Shown in pieces: positions 17,908 to 26,872 of a DNA stretch of 64,000 nt (the first letter of the stretch is position 1; each line of letters opens with the position of its first letter). This DNA comes from JACCZX01 sp963729165 (GTDB lineage: Bacteria > Pseudomonadota > Gammaproteobacteria > Burkholderiales > Burkholderiaceae_F). The stretch spans positions 372,001 through 436,000 of the forward strand of contig CAVSMM010000013.1 of the NCBI GenBank assembly GCA_963729165.1. The letters are read 5' to 3'. Position numbers and translations under genes: made by a program. The notes below the pieces were generated by a model, which was given only the letters and a program-made list of their open reading frames with translations, was not told the origin of the DNA and did not search any database.

Positions 17908-17932
17908 CCGCTGAATTCCGCGTTTGCACGGG

Positions 17933-17966
17933 AGGCGCTAAGCCGTTCGCACGACGGTAAGCGCCT
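17933..17966 (+). terminator. Hairpin downstream of ada
   Basis: A strong inverted repeat: AGGCGCT pairs with AGCGCCT and CCGT with ACGG, leaving a six- to eight-base loop. No T-run follows, so it may be a weak intrinsic terminator or a processing hairpin for ada mRNA. Confidence 0.4.
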
Positions 17967-18016
17967 AGCTGCGCCGATAGACTGGCCACCTATCAGTTTC
18001 CGGCCTTCGCACTCCT

Positions 18017-18871
18017 ATGCTGACTCGCCAAAAGTTGTTTAGCTTGCGCACGTTGCTGCACACGTTATTGGCCTTTGCTGCCTGCGGTGCGACGAGCGCG
18101 TTTGCGCAGGCTGGAAATGCGACGAACGGCGCGACTGCGTACATGGAAAGAGTTGCGGGCGCAAGCTGCAGGGACTGCCACGGCTTCGGCGGAAATTTTC
18201 GAGACTCGGAGTTTGGAGCAGGAGCGACCGAAGCGGCGATCCGCGCAGGCATCCAGGCCGCCATCACCGGCAACGCTGGCGGAGTGATGGCGCCGTTTCA
18301 GAACGCTCCATGGTCGGCGCAGAAAACCTCCGACGTCGCGGCTTACCTCGCTATCGCGGTTCCGGAACCAACGCCGCCACCGTTTGCTCCACTGCCCACA
18401 CCGGCTGCGGCTCCAAGTCCGGTCGCATTTCCCAGTACAGCGGTCGGTGCCACCAGTGCGCAGATCCCAGTGGTACTAACGAACACTGCTGGCACAGCTA
18501 TCACGCTTGGCAATCCGGCGGTTAATCCCGGCACCGGGCAGGTAGCCAATTTCAAAAGCGCACCCGTTGCCGCGGGCCAGACAGCGTGCGTGAATGGCGG
18601 AATAATGCAACCAGGTGCAAGCTGCGCGATAGGCTTCGAGTTCACCCCAACCACGGCCGGCGCAAGCACTGCAACGTTTAGGGTTACGTTTGTTGGCAAT
18701 GTGCCGGCACGCGACATCACACTGCAGGGCACTGCTACCGGGGCGGGAGGCTCTACCGCACCAACCTCGTCAGCAAACGCGCCATTGAACGCCGGCGCTG
18801 GCGCACTTGGCTGGATGAACCTGCTCGGACTGCTTGCACTGCTGGGGGTGAGCCGCGCGCGTCGCAAGTAG
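18017..18871 (+). CDS. Secreted cytochrome c with Ig-like repeat and C-terminal sorting-like anchor
   Basis: 284 residues in four parts: a signal peptide ending AFA (about residue 30); a small cytochrome c domain with heme motif CRDCH (51-55) and a likely distal Met in GGVMAPF; a Pro-rich linker (PEPTPPPFAPLPTPAAAP); and an ASPM/SPD-2/hydin ('choice-of-anchor') Ig-like domain (about 135-245), including ASCAIGFEFTPTTAG. It ends with GALGWMNLLGLLALLGVSRARRK split as a Gly-rich lead, one hydrophobic helix and an Arg/Lys cluster, the layout of proteobacterial CTERM sorting signals. It is followed directly by an intrinsic terminator. A c-type cytochrome presented on the cell surface or released by a rhombosortase-like protease is an inference. 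Confidence 0.78.
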   Translation: MLTRQKLFSLRTLLHTLLAFAACGATSAFAQAGNATNGATAYMERVAGASCRDCHGFGGNFRDSEFGAGATEAAIRAGIQAAITGNAGGVMAPFQNAPWSAQKTSDVAAYLAIAVPEPTPPPFAPLPTPAAAPSPVAFPSTAVGATSAQIPVVLTNTAGTAITLGNPAVNPGTGQVANFKSAPVAAGQTACVNGGIMQPGASCAIGFEFTPTTAGASTATFRVTFVGNVPARDITLQGTATGAGGSTAPTSSANAPLNAGAGALGWMNLLGLLALLGVSRARRK

Positions 18872-18900
18872 TCGCGCAGTTACACCCGCAGTTACACCAT

Positions 18901-18926
18901 AAAGCGCCGATCTTCGGCGCTTTTTT
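18901..18926 (+). terminator. Rho-independent terminator after the cytochrome gene
   Basis: A perfect 10-bp stem (AAAGCGCCGA with TCGGCGCTTT), loop TCT, running into six T residues. It is the clearest intrinsic terminator in the window. Confidence 0.93.
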
Positions 18927-18973
18927 ATTTGCGTCTAAATTTCGCTCTCGATGATCGCGCCTGACCGACGCAA

Positions 18974-20164
18974 GTGACGCAAAAAGCCCGCTTACCCGCG
19001 GCGATCTGGACACTCGGCTTCGTCAGCCTGCTAATGGACATCTCGTCCGAGATGATTCACAGCCTGCTGCCGGTTTTTCTGGTTGCATCACTGGGCGCGA
19101 GCGCATTCGTGGTTGGATTGATCGAAGGCGTGGCCGAAGCGACCGCGCTGATCGTCAAGGTTTTTTCGGGCACGCTTTCGGACTACTGGCGCAAGCGCAA
19201 ATCGCTTGCCGTGCTCGGTTACGCGCTGGGCGCATTGTCAAAGCCGCTGTTCGCAATCGCATCGACCGCCGGCATGGTCTTCACCGCACGCTTCATCGAC
19301 CGCATCGGCAAGGGCATTCGCGGCGCGCCGCGCGATGCGCTCGTGGCGGACGTTGCGCCGAGCGAAATGCGCGGTGCCGCGTTTGGACTCCGGCAATCGC
19401 TCGACACGGTCGGCGCCTTCATCGGACCCTTGCTCGCGCTTGGATTGATGCTGCTGTGGGCGAACGATTTTCGCGCGGTATTCTGGGTCGCGGTGATTCC
19501 GGGCGTTCTTGCGGTTGCCTTGCTCGTTTTTGGCATCCGCGAACCCGATCGCGAAGTCGCGGCACGCGCCATCAATCCTATTCAGCGCACAAGCCTGCGT
19601 AGGCTGTCACGCGCGTACTGGTGGGTGGTGGCGATCGGTGCAGTGTTCACGTTAGCGCGCTTCAGCGAGGCGTTTCTGGTACTGCGCGCAGCCGAAGGCG
19701 GATTGCCACTCGCGCTGGTGCCGCTTGTGCTGATCGGCATGAACGTCGTCTACTCACTGTCGGCGTACCCGTTCGGCAGGCTGTCGGATCGCGTCAGCCA
19801 TTCACGGCTGCTGGCGTTGGGTCTCGCAGTGCTGATCGGCGCCGACGTCGTGCTCGCGTACAGCAATCATTGGGCGTGGATATGGCTCGGCGTTTCGCTG
19901 TGGGGCCTGCACCTGGGCATCACGCAAGGACTACTGGCGACGATGGTGGCCGACGCCGCGCCTGTCGACTTGCGCGGAACCGCTTTCGGATTTTTCAACC
20001 TCGTCAGCGGCGCGGCGTTGCTTGCGGCGAGTGCACTTGCAGGACTGCTGTGGGATCGATGGGGCGCGCCGAAAACGTTTATCGCCGGCGCCTTGTTCAG
20101 CGCAGTTGCATTGGTTGCAATCCTTGCCCGCCCTCCGCGGCAGCCGCGCCGGGCACCCGCATGA
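18974..20164 (+). CDS. Major facilitator superfamily transporter
   Basis: A 396-residue protein with 12 predicted membrane helices and an MFS motif A (GTLSDYWRKRKSL) between helices 2 and 3. A repeat-like GRLSDRVSHSR lies in the second half. The block RFIDRIGKGIRGAPRDALVA is common in MFS proteins of this type. Substrate unknown. It starts at GTG and ends overlapping the dioxygenase start by ATGA, so the two are translationally coupled, and the exporter may move the hydroxylated product or its precursor. Confidence 0.88.
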   Translation: MTQKARLPAAIWTLGFVSLLMDISSEMIHSLLPVFLVASLGASAFVVGLIEGVAEATALIVKVFSGTLSDYWRKRKSLAVLGYALGALSKPLFAIASTAGMVFTARFIDRIGKGIRGAPRDALVADVAPSEMRGAAFGLRQSLDTVGAFIGPLLALGLMLLWANDFRAVFWVAVIPGVLAVALLVFGIREPDREVAARAINPIQRTSLRRLSRAYWWVVAIGAVFTLARFSEAFLVLRAAEGGLPLALVPLVLIGMNVVYSLSAYPFGRLSDRVSHSRLLALGLAVLIGADVVLAYSNHWAWIWLGVSLWGLHLGITQGLLATMVADAAPVDLRGTAFGFFNLVSGAALLAASALAGLLWDRWGAPKTFIAGALFSAVALVAILARPPRQPRRAPA

Positions 20165-20868
20165 TTGCGTTGCGCGAGCGGATCGATCGAGACGGATTTG
20201 CGTTCGTTGCGGCCGACGGCATGCGACTGCTGCTTGACGATTGCGGCGCGTTGTCCGACTGGCCGCGGTTTGCCGAAAGCTGGAATGATCTTCAGCTCGA
20301 CACCTATTTGCCCGACGGCCATCGGTATCGGCGCCGCCGTCATGCAACGTTGGCGGCACGGGCCGGTGAGAACAAAGTAACGCTCGAGCCGCACCAGCCG
20401 CATTACCAGAGCATCGATTACAACCCATTGGTCGGCGGCATCGAGCGCTGGTTCGAGCCGATGCAAGCGGAAGTTGTCAACGGCCCGGCAATGCAAAGCA
20501 TCCTTGCTTTCTGCTGTCGCATGTTCGGCGCGCTGCGCCCGACCACAGACTGGAAGATCGAGTGCCATCAGTTTCGGATCGAGGCGCGCTCCGACGCGCC
20601 CGGACAGCCGACACCCGAGGGCGTGCATCGCGACGGCGTCGACTATGCACTGGTGCTGCTGATTAATCGCACCAACATCAAGAGCGGCACGACCACCGTT
20701 CATGACCTCGATGGCCACACGCTCGGCAGTTTTACGTTGACGGCGCCGCTGGACACGGCGATTGTCGACGACGCAAGAGTCATGCACGGCGTAACCGCGG
20801 TCGAGCCGATCGACCCGAGCCGCGCTGCTTATCGCGATGTACTGGTCGTGACCTTCAAGGCACGATAG
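20161..20868 (+). CDS. 2-oxoglutarate/Fe(II) dioxygenase, isoleucine-hydroxylase-like (2OG-Fe_Oxy_2)
   Basis: 235 residues. The iron facial triad is evident: the HXD pair in EGVHRDGVDYALVLLINR and a distal His in DDARVMHGVTAVEP, with an Arg near RAAYRDVLVVTF to bind 2-oxoglutarate. The fold family (PF10014) includes bacterial L-isoleucine 4-hydroxylases, so a free-amino-acid hydroxylase is the best guess. The start is the ATG overlapping the MFS stop. The long open extension upstream lies in the shadow of the MFS gene. The amino acid substrate cannot be told here. Confidence 0.85.
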   Translation: MIALRERIDRDGFAFVAADGMRLLLDDCGALSDWPRFAESWNDLQLDTYLPDGHRYRRRRHATLAARAGENKVTLEPHQPHYQSIDYNPLVGGIERWFEPMQAEVVNGPAMQSILAFCCRMFGALRPTTDWKIECHQFRIEARSDAPGQPTPEGVHRDGVDYALVLLINRTNIKSGTTTVHDLDGHTLGSFTLTAPLDTAIVDDARVMHGVTAVEPIDPSRAAYRDVLVVTFKAR

Positions 20869-20871
20869 AAA

Positions 20872-21411
20872 TCAGCCGACAACCGGTGTCAGGCGAACCA
20901 CATGCTGCGGCTGCCAGTGGTCGCTGGCCGACTCTCGACCGACTGGCGTTACCAGCTGTAATTCATCGAAATCGATTTGTCTGGGTATCCGATCAGCAAG
21001 CTCATTGGCCAATGCCTCGCGATCGATGTCTGCGCTCGGCTCCGCATACATCAGACTCAAATGCGCGCCAATGGGCGGCGAATGCGAGTGCGGCACGGTG
21101 TGTTTGGCTTGCGTAAGCACCGGCGTTGCCAGCTTGTTATCCAGCCTCAAATAAAAGAACGTCGTCTTCTTGTCGCCGAAATCGATTCCCTCCGTCGCTA
21201 TCGTCGTTGGCTGCAGCAACGAGGACAGGCGATCGATTCTTCGCTTCAAGTCTTCGAGCCCACCTTCCCACTTGCCTGAGCACAACGTCGCATGCGGCGT
21301 GAATGCCGGCGTCGAAAACCGCTGCGCAAGCTCGCTGATAATGCGCGCGAGCATGTCTCTCAACGGGTGTGCAGGAACGAACCAAACCGAATAAGAAACC
21401 GGCTTGGCCAT
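20872..21411 (-). CDS. 2H phosphoesterase (2'-5' RNA ligase / cyclic phosphodiesterase-like)
   Basis: 179 residues with two HX[TS] motifs: FTPHATLC (HAT) and GAHLSLMY (HLS), the two histidine-containing motifs of the 2H superfamily. SYSVWFVPAHPLRDML at the start fits the cyclic phosphodiesterase branch known from plant-like CPDases that open 1'',2''-cyclic phosphates. The exact activity, RNA repair or nucleotide cleavage, is not determined. It converges with the dioxygenase gene, which ends 4 bases earlier, and is followed on the same strand by the DUF2207 gene after 27 bases upstream. Confidence 0.82.
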   Translation of the reverse strand: MAKPVSYSVWFVPAHPLRDMLARIISELAQRFSTPAFTPHATLCSGKWEGGLEDLKRRIDRLSSLLQPTTIATEGIDFGDKKTTFFYLRLDNKLATPVLTQAKHTVPHSHSPPIGAHLSLMYAEPSADIDREALANELADRIPRQIDFDELQLVTPVGRESASDHWQPQHVVRLTPVVG

Positions 21412-21438
21412 TGTTAAGTCATCAGCGCCATCAGTTGC

Positions 21439-23133
21439 CTACCAACCGCCTCCGCCCCCACCTCCTCCACCGCCCCCGCTCGATCCGCCTCCGCCACCGC
21501 CACTACTTCCTGACGACGACCCGGGCGCGGTCGAAGCGGAGCTGACCGTGCTGTCGAGTGCGCCGAATGAATCGGTCAAGCCATCGGTCGAATTCGATCC
21601 CCACGAACTCGTATCGCCGGCGTAATACGATGAGACCGCCGCGGCGACGGCGGACGCGCCGAGTACCGCAGCGAACCGATCGGCCCATGTTTTTTCGACG
21701 TCAAGTGCCAGTGCGTACGGCAGCATCCGAGCGAATTCGACAGAGGTCACTTCGGGTGCGTTGATACGTGCGAGATCGTCGCGCTCGGCAACACCAAGAT
21801 ATTGCCGCAGCCCCTCTATATGGTCCTGCACTTTCCTGCCTTCGCGCGTGTAGGCAGGCATCAGCTTGAAGAATGCGAACAGTGACAACAGCAGCACACA
21901 CGCGAGGGCAATGAGCAGCGCAGGATTCGCCGCCAGTGCAGCAGCAAATCCCAAGGCGCCGGCGCCGGCAATGACTGCAAGTGCGAGCGGCCAGCGATTG
22001 CGCTTGAAGACAATGCCTTTGTAATGCCGAGTGAGCGCCGAGCGGAGCTCGCTCTGCGCTTCAGCGATCGAAGGGTCGTAGGTCTTACTGAGCACGGCTT
22101 GTGATCGTGTTCCAAACAGCCCATCGACGAGTGGTTTGTCGCCCGGCAAAAACGGAACCGTCGTGCCGGTTTGTTGAACGACAAATCCATCGTCACGCTG
22201 GTGCACCTTCAAGTAACCGCGTGCGCCCAGACCGAGCACAGCCGCCGCCAGACAGCGCGTGTCGAAACCCATTCGATCGACAAAGCGAACCGCGGCGGCG
22301 CTCATGTTCGGGGGTGCGTCGTAGCGGGGAAACTTTGGGCCTTTGCGCGGATCGCGGCCGATACGCCACCACATCACGAAGAGGAACAAAACGAGCAGCA
22401 CAACAGCGCCGATAGCGAGCAGCTCACCAATGTTGTCGACAATGGTCCAGTGCAACCTGGTCAGTCCGGAAGGTGCGGCAACAATGCCCTTAGGAAACAT
22501 CGCAACGATCGTCAGCCCTTCGTTGGGTGCGAGGCGACGCGTCGTTTCAAACCTGAATTCGCCTTCGGCGACGCTGGCTGTCGCGTCGCGACCACGTGAG
22601 CCTTGAGGACCGGTGTATGCCTCGGCGTTGAGCTTGTCGGCCGGCACAGGCTGCGGCAATCGAACGCGCTGAGTCGCGCGATCGATCACGAACGGCCAGC
22701 CGTTCCCGGTCGTGTTCCAGTAAAGCTCGTCATGCTGGTCAAAGAATCCGAGCTGTCGTGCGGTGCGATAGGAAATGCGGTAAACATGCCGGCCGCGCGG
22801 CAGCATTTGCTGCGGATTGCCGATGCGAACGCGCATCCCGTTCGTCAGCGGCTCCACGTTGTACTGCTCGACCGTCGCGTCGCGCTGGACGTCAAGCACC
22901 TCGAAGGGAACGACGACCGTGATACCGCGATGATTCTCGTAGCGCGTCGGAAAGTCGCGGAAGATGCCGCGCTTGATCTGCTGGCCTTCGACTTGTACGA
23001 CGATGGTTTCGACGACGAGCAACGTGCCATCCGCGGCGATCGAGACGTCGCTCGCAAAATCGACGATGCGTTCCTGCGCGAAACCCGCACCGCTGAACAG
23101 CACGAGCATCAGCGCGTAAAGGAAGCGCTTCAT
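21439..23133 (-). CDS. DUF2207 membrane protein with glycine-rich tail
   Basis: 564 residues: signal peptide (MKRFLYALMLVLFSGAGFA), a long extracytoplasmic domain typical of DUF2207 (FASDVSIAADGTLLVVETI; IKRGIFRDFPTRY), a membrane helix around residue 245 (AIGAVVLLVLFLFVMWW), further hydrophobic segments near 395-425, and a C-terminal run of Ser and about 26 Gly residues ending in Trp. No enzymatic motif is evident. It overlaps the LemA gene by 4 bases and belongs to the LemA-DUF2207 pair seen across bacteria, so the two proteins probably act together at the envelope. Confidence 0.88.
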   Translation of the reverse strand: MKRFLYALMLVLFSGAGFAQERIVDFASDVSIAADGTLLVVETIVVQVEGQQIKRGIFRDFPTRYENHRGITVVVPFEVLDVQRDATVEQYNVEPLTNGMRVRIGNPQQMLPRGRHVYRISYRTARQLGFFDQHDELYWNTTGNGWPFVIDRATQRVRLPQPVPADKLNAEAYTGPQGSRGRDATASVAEGEFRFETTRRLAPNEGLTIVAMFPKGIVAAPSGLTRLHWTIVDNIGELLAIGAVVLLVLFLFVMWWRIGRDPRKGPKFPRYDAPPNMSAAAVRFVDRMGFDTRCLAAAVLGLGARGYLKVHQRDDGFVVQQTGTTVPFLPGDKPLVDGLFGTRSQAVLSKTYDPSIAEAQSELRSALTRHYKGIVFKRNRWPLALAVIAGAGALGFAAALAANPALLIALACVLLLSLFAFFKLMPAYTREGRKVQDHIEGLRQYLGVAERDDLARINAPEVTSVEFARMLPYALALDVEKTWADRFAAVLGASAVAAAVSSYYAGDTSSWGSNSTDGLTDSFGALDSTVSSASTAPGSSSGSSGGGGGGSSGGGGGGGGGGGW

Positions 23134-23684
23134 AGCGACACCTGCACCGCAGCGCGGTCTTCGGTCTCAAAAAAAACCGCGCTGCGGAACGCGAGCAGAC
23201 GCGCGACGATGATGTCCGGAAAACTCTGCAGCCGCGTTAGGTATTGCTTCACGGCACCGTTGTAGAAGCGCCGCGCGTACTGCAACTGGTCTTCAACATC
23301 GACCAACTTGGCCGAGAGGTCGCGAAAATTCTGATCGGCCTTCAGTTGCGGGTAGTTTTCCTGCAGAAGGATGAGCTTTTTCAACGAAGCGCCCAGCTCG
23401 CTCTCTGCACCGAAGCGCGACGCGCTTGGCCGGCGCTCGCGCTCGGCCAACGCGTTCGCACGCGCGCGCAACTCGACGACAGCCTGCAAGGTCTGCCGCT
23501 CGTATGCTGCATATGCCTTCACCGTCTCCACCAGTTGCGGAACAAGATCGGCGCGCCGTTTCAACTGCACGTCGATATCGGCAAATGCCTGGGCGACCAG
23601 GTTACGGTCGGATACCAGGCGGTTGAACATCCAGATGCCGTACCCGAGAGCGAGAACGGCAACAACCACGATGACGTATTCCAG
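23130..23684 (-). CDS. lemA: LemA family protein, possible CTG start
   Basis: A membrane-anchored, helical protein of about 184 residues. It has one N-terminal helix (IVVVAVLALGYGIWMFNRL) followed by the LemA four-helix domain: NLVAQAFADIDVQLKRRADL, ENYPQLKADQNFRDLSAKL and VEDQLQYARRFYNGAVKQY. The best ATG/GTG start in frame is GTG at 23669, which would cut the helix short. CTG at 23684 gives the usual 'MEYVIVVV' start and has a GGGGAGG ribosome site 6-7 bases upstream, so a CTG start (or an altered ATG) is preferred. It precedes and overlaps DUF2207. Confidence 0.85.
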   Translation of the reverse strand: MEYVIVVVAVLALGYGIWMFNRLVSDRNLVAQAFADIDVQLKRRADLVPQLVETVKAYAAYERQTLQAVVELRARANALAERERRPSASRFGAESELGASLKKLILLQENYPQLKADQNFRDLSAKLVDVEDQLQYARRFYNGAVKQYLTRLQSFPDIIVARLLAFRSAVFFETEDRAAVQVSL

Positions 23685-23705
23685 ATCGCCCTCCCCAACT
23701 CCGAC

Positions 23706-24467
23706 CTAACCGTCCAGGTAAGCCCCTCCGTTGACATGGATCACCTGGCCCGTCACAAACCTGGCGCCGTCGCCAGCGAGCCACGCGACGCTTTGCGCGA
23801 CGTCGACCGCGGTGCCATGGCGCGCGAGCAGCGTGTGATGTCGGCGGCGATGCTCGGGAGATGCAGCGGAGCTCGCGGCGTGTCGCACCGTATCGATCAT
23901 GCCGGGCGCCACACAATTGACGGTGATGCCGTCGGGCGCGAGCTCATGCGCCAGCGCGCGTGTCATGCCTGCCAGGCCGGCTTTCGCGGTGACGACGTGG
24001 ACTCGATTCGCTGCCCCGCTATGGCCGGTCATGCCGCCGATGTTAATGATCGTGGCTTGCTCCGATTTTCTAAGCAGCGGCAGTGCTGCCTGGCTACAGA
24101 AAAACGCGCCGTCCAAAATGATCGCCAGAATTCGCTGCCAGTCCGCCGCCGAAATATCGTCGAGCTTCGCCTCACGCCGCACCGCCGCGTTGTTGACCAA
24201 AATGTCCAGACGGCCCCAATGAGTATCGATGTCGGCCACCATCTGACGCACGGCGGACTGGTCGGCGACGTCGGCAACGCACAACATTGCGTGTCCGTGG
24301 CGTGCCTCAATCTCATCGACGACCGCTTGGCCCTCCTCCACCGACGAGCGCACATTGACAGCGACGGCGACGCCCGAAGCGGCCAGGTTCAATGCGATCT
24401 CACGGCCGATATTGCGGCCGGCTCCAGTGACTAGCGCGACCCTTGAGACCAACGGTTCTTTGCTCAT
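23706..24467 (-). CDS. SDR-family oxidoreductase lacking the catalytic Ser and Tyr
   Basis: 253 residues of classical short-chain dehydrogenase fold. The NAD(P) motif is TGAGRNIG (14-21), NNAA is at 92-95 and the C-terminal GQVIHVNGG is present. Unusually, the catalytic Ser position reads INIGG and the YXXXK motif reads VVTAK (residues 158-162), leaving Lys162 but no Tyr or Ser. The enzyme may use another residue (His157 precedes the site) or may not be a standard dehydrogenase. Its ATG overlaps the upstream MmgE/PrpD stop, so it is the last gene of the leftward tripartite-transporter operon. Confidence 0.85.
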   Translation of the reverse strand: MSKEPLVSRVALVTGAGRNIGREIALNLAASGVAVAVNVRSSVEEGQAVVDEIEARHGHAMLCVADVADQSAVRQMVADIDTHWGRLDILVNNAAVRREAKLDDISAADWQRILAIILDGAFFCSQAALPLLRKSEQATIINIGGMTGHSGAANRVHVVTAKAGLAGMTRALAHELAPDGITVNCVAPGMIDTVRHAASSAASPEHRRRHHTLLARHGTAVDVAQSVAWLAGDGARFVTGQVIHVNGGAYLDG

Positions 24468-25855
24468 TGCAGCGCGCCGTCGTGCCGAACGCTGCAGCCA
24501 AGTCGAGTTGCGGCATATCGAACAACGAGCCGACTTCTTCGGCCAGGCGCTGCGCGTCTGCGTTCGTCAAGCCGCCATAAGCGCAGTTTGCAAAGAATTT
24601 GCGCTGCAGGTCGGCATCGCTCAATGGATGATCGACGCCTCCTCTGAAGAAGTCCTGTCGATGCTCATGGACTTCACCGGTGGTCAACACGACACGAACA
24701 TGACCGGTGAACTCGATCGGGATACGGATTCGCAGGATCGACGATGTAGTTCACCTTGTTCGCCAGGGAGATGACTGCCGCGTCGCTGACCAACTTGTCA
24801 TCAAACTCCATAAGCCCGGCATCGTCTCTCAAAATAGCCACCGCAATCGCGTAAGGAATGCTGAACTTTGCGGCGTATCCGTTGGGAGGCGATCGCTTAA
24901 GGTCGATCGGCTCCCAGAGCCGGTGCACGATCCCCTCCGCCGTCTCGCACTCGATACGTTCGATAAGCGCCGCATCGATTCTCTTTTTTCGGAACTCACG
25001 TGCGCAGTCGATGTACGGATGCGCCATGGTTCCGCATGCGTAGGGCTTGAAGGCAATCGACTGCCAGATCCATTGCGTTCCAAACGATTCGAGCATCGCC
25101 TCGAAGTCGCCGCCATCGTTGTTGGCGAAGGCGCGAAACAAACCATGCTTTCCTTCGAACACCGTACGCGGTCCTTCAAAGCCGCCCAGCGCCAGGCGAA
25201 TCGCGCGATAACCCGACTGCGCAGCCCAGCCCGGATGCATGCGCTTGGTCCACGAGCCATCGGCCAGATATTCGATGATTCCCGAGGCCAGACTGCCTGC
25301 GATTCCAAACGCATTGACCAATTGTTTCTGCGGCAAACTCATCGCGGCGCCAATGCCGGCAACCGCTCCGATCGCGCCGAGAATGGCCGTCGGATGAAAC
25401 CCCGCCTTGTGAATCCGTGTGGGCGCGACCCGACACAAACGGCACGTGACCTCAGCGCCGATCGCCACCCCGCGCAGCAGATCTGCGCCCGATAAGCCAT
25501 GTCGTTCGCACGCCGCCAGCACCGCGGGAACAATCACCGCGCCGGCGTGAACAGGCCCGCCCTCAAACGTGTCGTCGAAGTCCTCGCCATGCGCCGCGGT
25601 GCCATTGACGAAGGCCGCGCCTTCAACGCCAAACCGGTGCGCATGGCCGATCACCGTGCACGGCCCGTTTTGGTCGATCGACTGCAGCGCAGCGCGCACG
25701 TAAGGCTGTTTACGGGCAGCGACACATAAGCCGGCGATGTCGAGAAGCAGCCTCGTGCCGGTCTCGCGCGCTCCCGCTGCGCTTTCGGGCCGTGCACCGA
25801 CGATGGCGCGCGCGAGCCGTTCGGAAACGGAGTCTTCTACTTGCTTGATCGACAC
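24464..25855 (-). pseudogene. MmgE/PrpD-family protein, copy 1, two frameshifts
   Basis: The main frame covers residues 1-380 (LARAIVGARPESAAGARETG; GTAAHGEDFDDTFEGGPVHAG; GFHPTAILGAIGAVAGIGAAM), the hallmark regions of 2-methylcitrate-dehydratase-related proteins. At about 24731 it slips: PYPDRVH in one frame against PYPIEFTGHVRVVLTTGEV in the next, with a C-run of three for two. Near 24475-24490 a second slip gives the true end (GALQ) and a TGA overlapping the SDR ATG. Corrected length is about 463 residues. The family includes dehydratases, decarboxylases and epimerases of tricarboxylic acids. The function here is unproven, but the co-encoded TctABC importer fits a polycarboxylate substrate. 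Confidence 0.83.
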
Positions 25856-25863
25856 GATCGCGC

Positions 25864-26845
25864 TCAGCGCACGACCTTGATTCCCGCCGCCTGATACTGC
25901 GTTCGCAGCTCGTCCTCGATCTGCTTGATCATCTTCGAAAGATCGGCGCTGCTGGTGAAGTGATCCTCGAGCTGATTGTCCTCAACATACTTTTTCCAAG
26001 AAGGCGTCGCGCGCAGTTTGGCGAAGAGATCTTCCCAATATGCGACGACGCTCATTGGAAACTCCAGGCGGCGCGACGACTGCACGGATCTGCGGCGTCG
26101 CCTTGATGTCGTAGCCCGCTTCCTTCAGTGTCGGGACGCCGGGATAGCCTGGCAATGGACGCTCGCTCAGCTGCGCCAGGACACGCATCTTTCCCGCACG
26201 CACTTGCTCACCCGCTTCTTGCGGCTCGATGACCATGATGTCCACATGCCCGCCGAGCAACGCAGCCAGGCGCTCCCCGCCTCCTGGAAATGAAACGAAC
26301 GCCCAGCGCGCGCCGGTCGCGGCCTGCAAGCTCTGGCGGATGATGTTGTCGCGCGAGGTGACTGAACCGCCGGATTGTTTCAACTGTCCCGGCTGCGCTT
26401 TTGCCGCTTCGATGAACTCGCGCAAGGTCTTGTACGGCGAATCGGCACGCACCGCGAATACCGCAGGGTCGAGCAGCAGGCCAGCGACCGGTTTCAAGTC
26501 ATGCAAGGTGACCTTCGCTTCGCTGGTCGTCAACGGGCCCGCGATCCATACGCTGGTCACAAGGCCGATCGTGTGCGGATCATCCTTGCGTTCGGCGATC
26601 GCTGCGGCGGCGACTGCACCATTGCCGCCCGCCCGGTTCAGCACCTGCATGCGCACCGGCAGCAGCTTTTCCTTCTCCAGCATCGTTGCGATCGCACGTG
26701 CCAACAGATCGCTGCCGCCACCGGGGCCCGTGTGCACGATCATTTCGACCGGCTTGCTGGGTTTCCATTGAGCTTGTGCGTCGACGCCAGCACAGAGCAA
26801 GGCTGCCGATAGCGCGACCGCACGAATGATTGCGACGTAGGTCAT
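25864..26845 (-). pseudogene. TctC/Bug tricarboxylate-transporter binding protein, one frameshift
   Basis: Signal peptide (RAVALSAALLCAGVDAQA), then the family start KPVEMIVHTGPGGGSDLLAR and GAVAAAAIAERKD. The C-terminal 70 residues (SVVAYWEDLFAKLRATPSW through YQAAGIKVVR) are in the next frame. The slip is at about 26060, where GTTCCA appears as GTTTCCA, one extra T. Corrected length is about 326 residues. It delivers a small organic acid to the TctA/TctB membrane proteins encoded upstream in the same transcript. A good ribosome site, AAGGAGACA, precedes the ATG. Confidence 0.87.
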
Positions 26846-26872
26846 CAGTTGTCTCCTTCTTGGTTAATTCGA

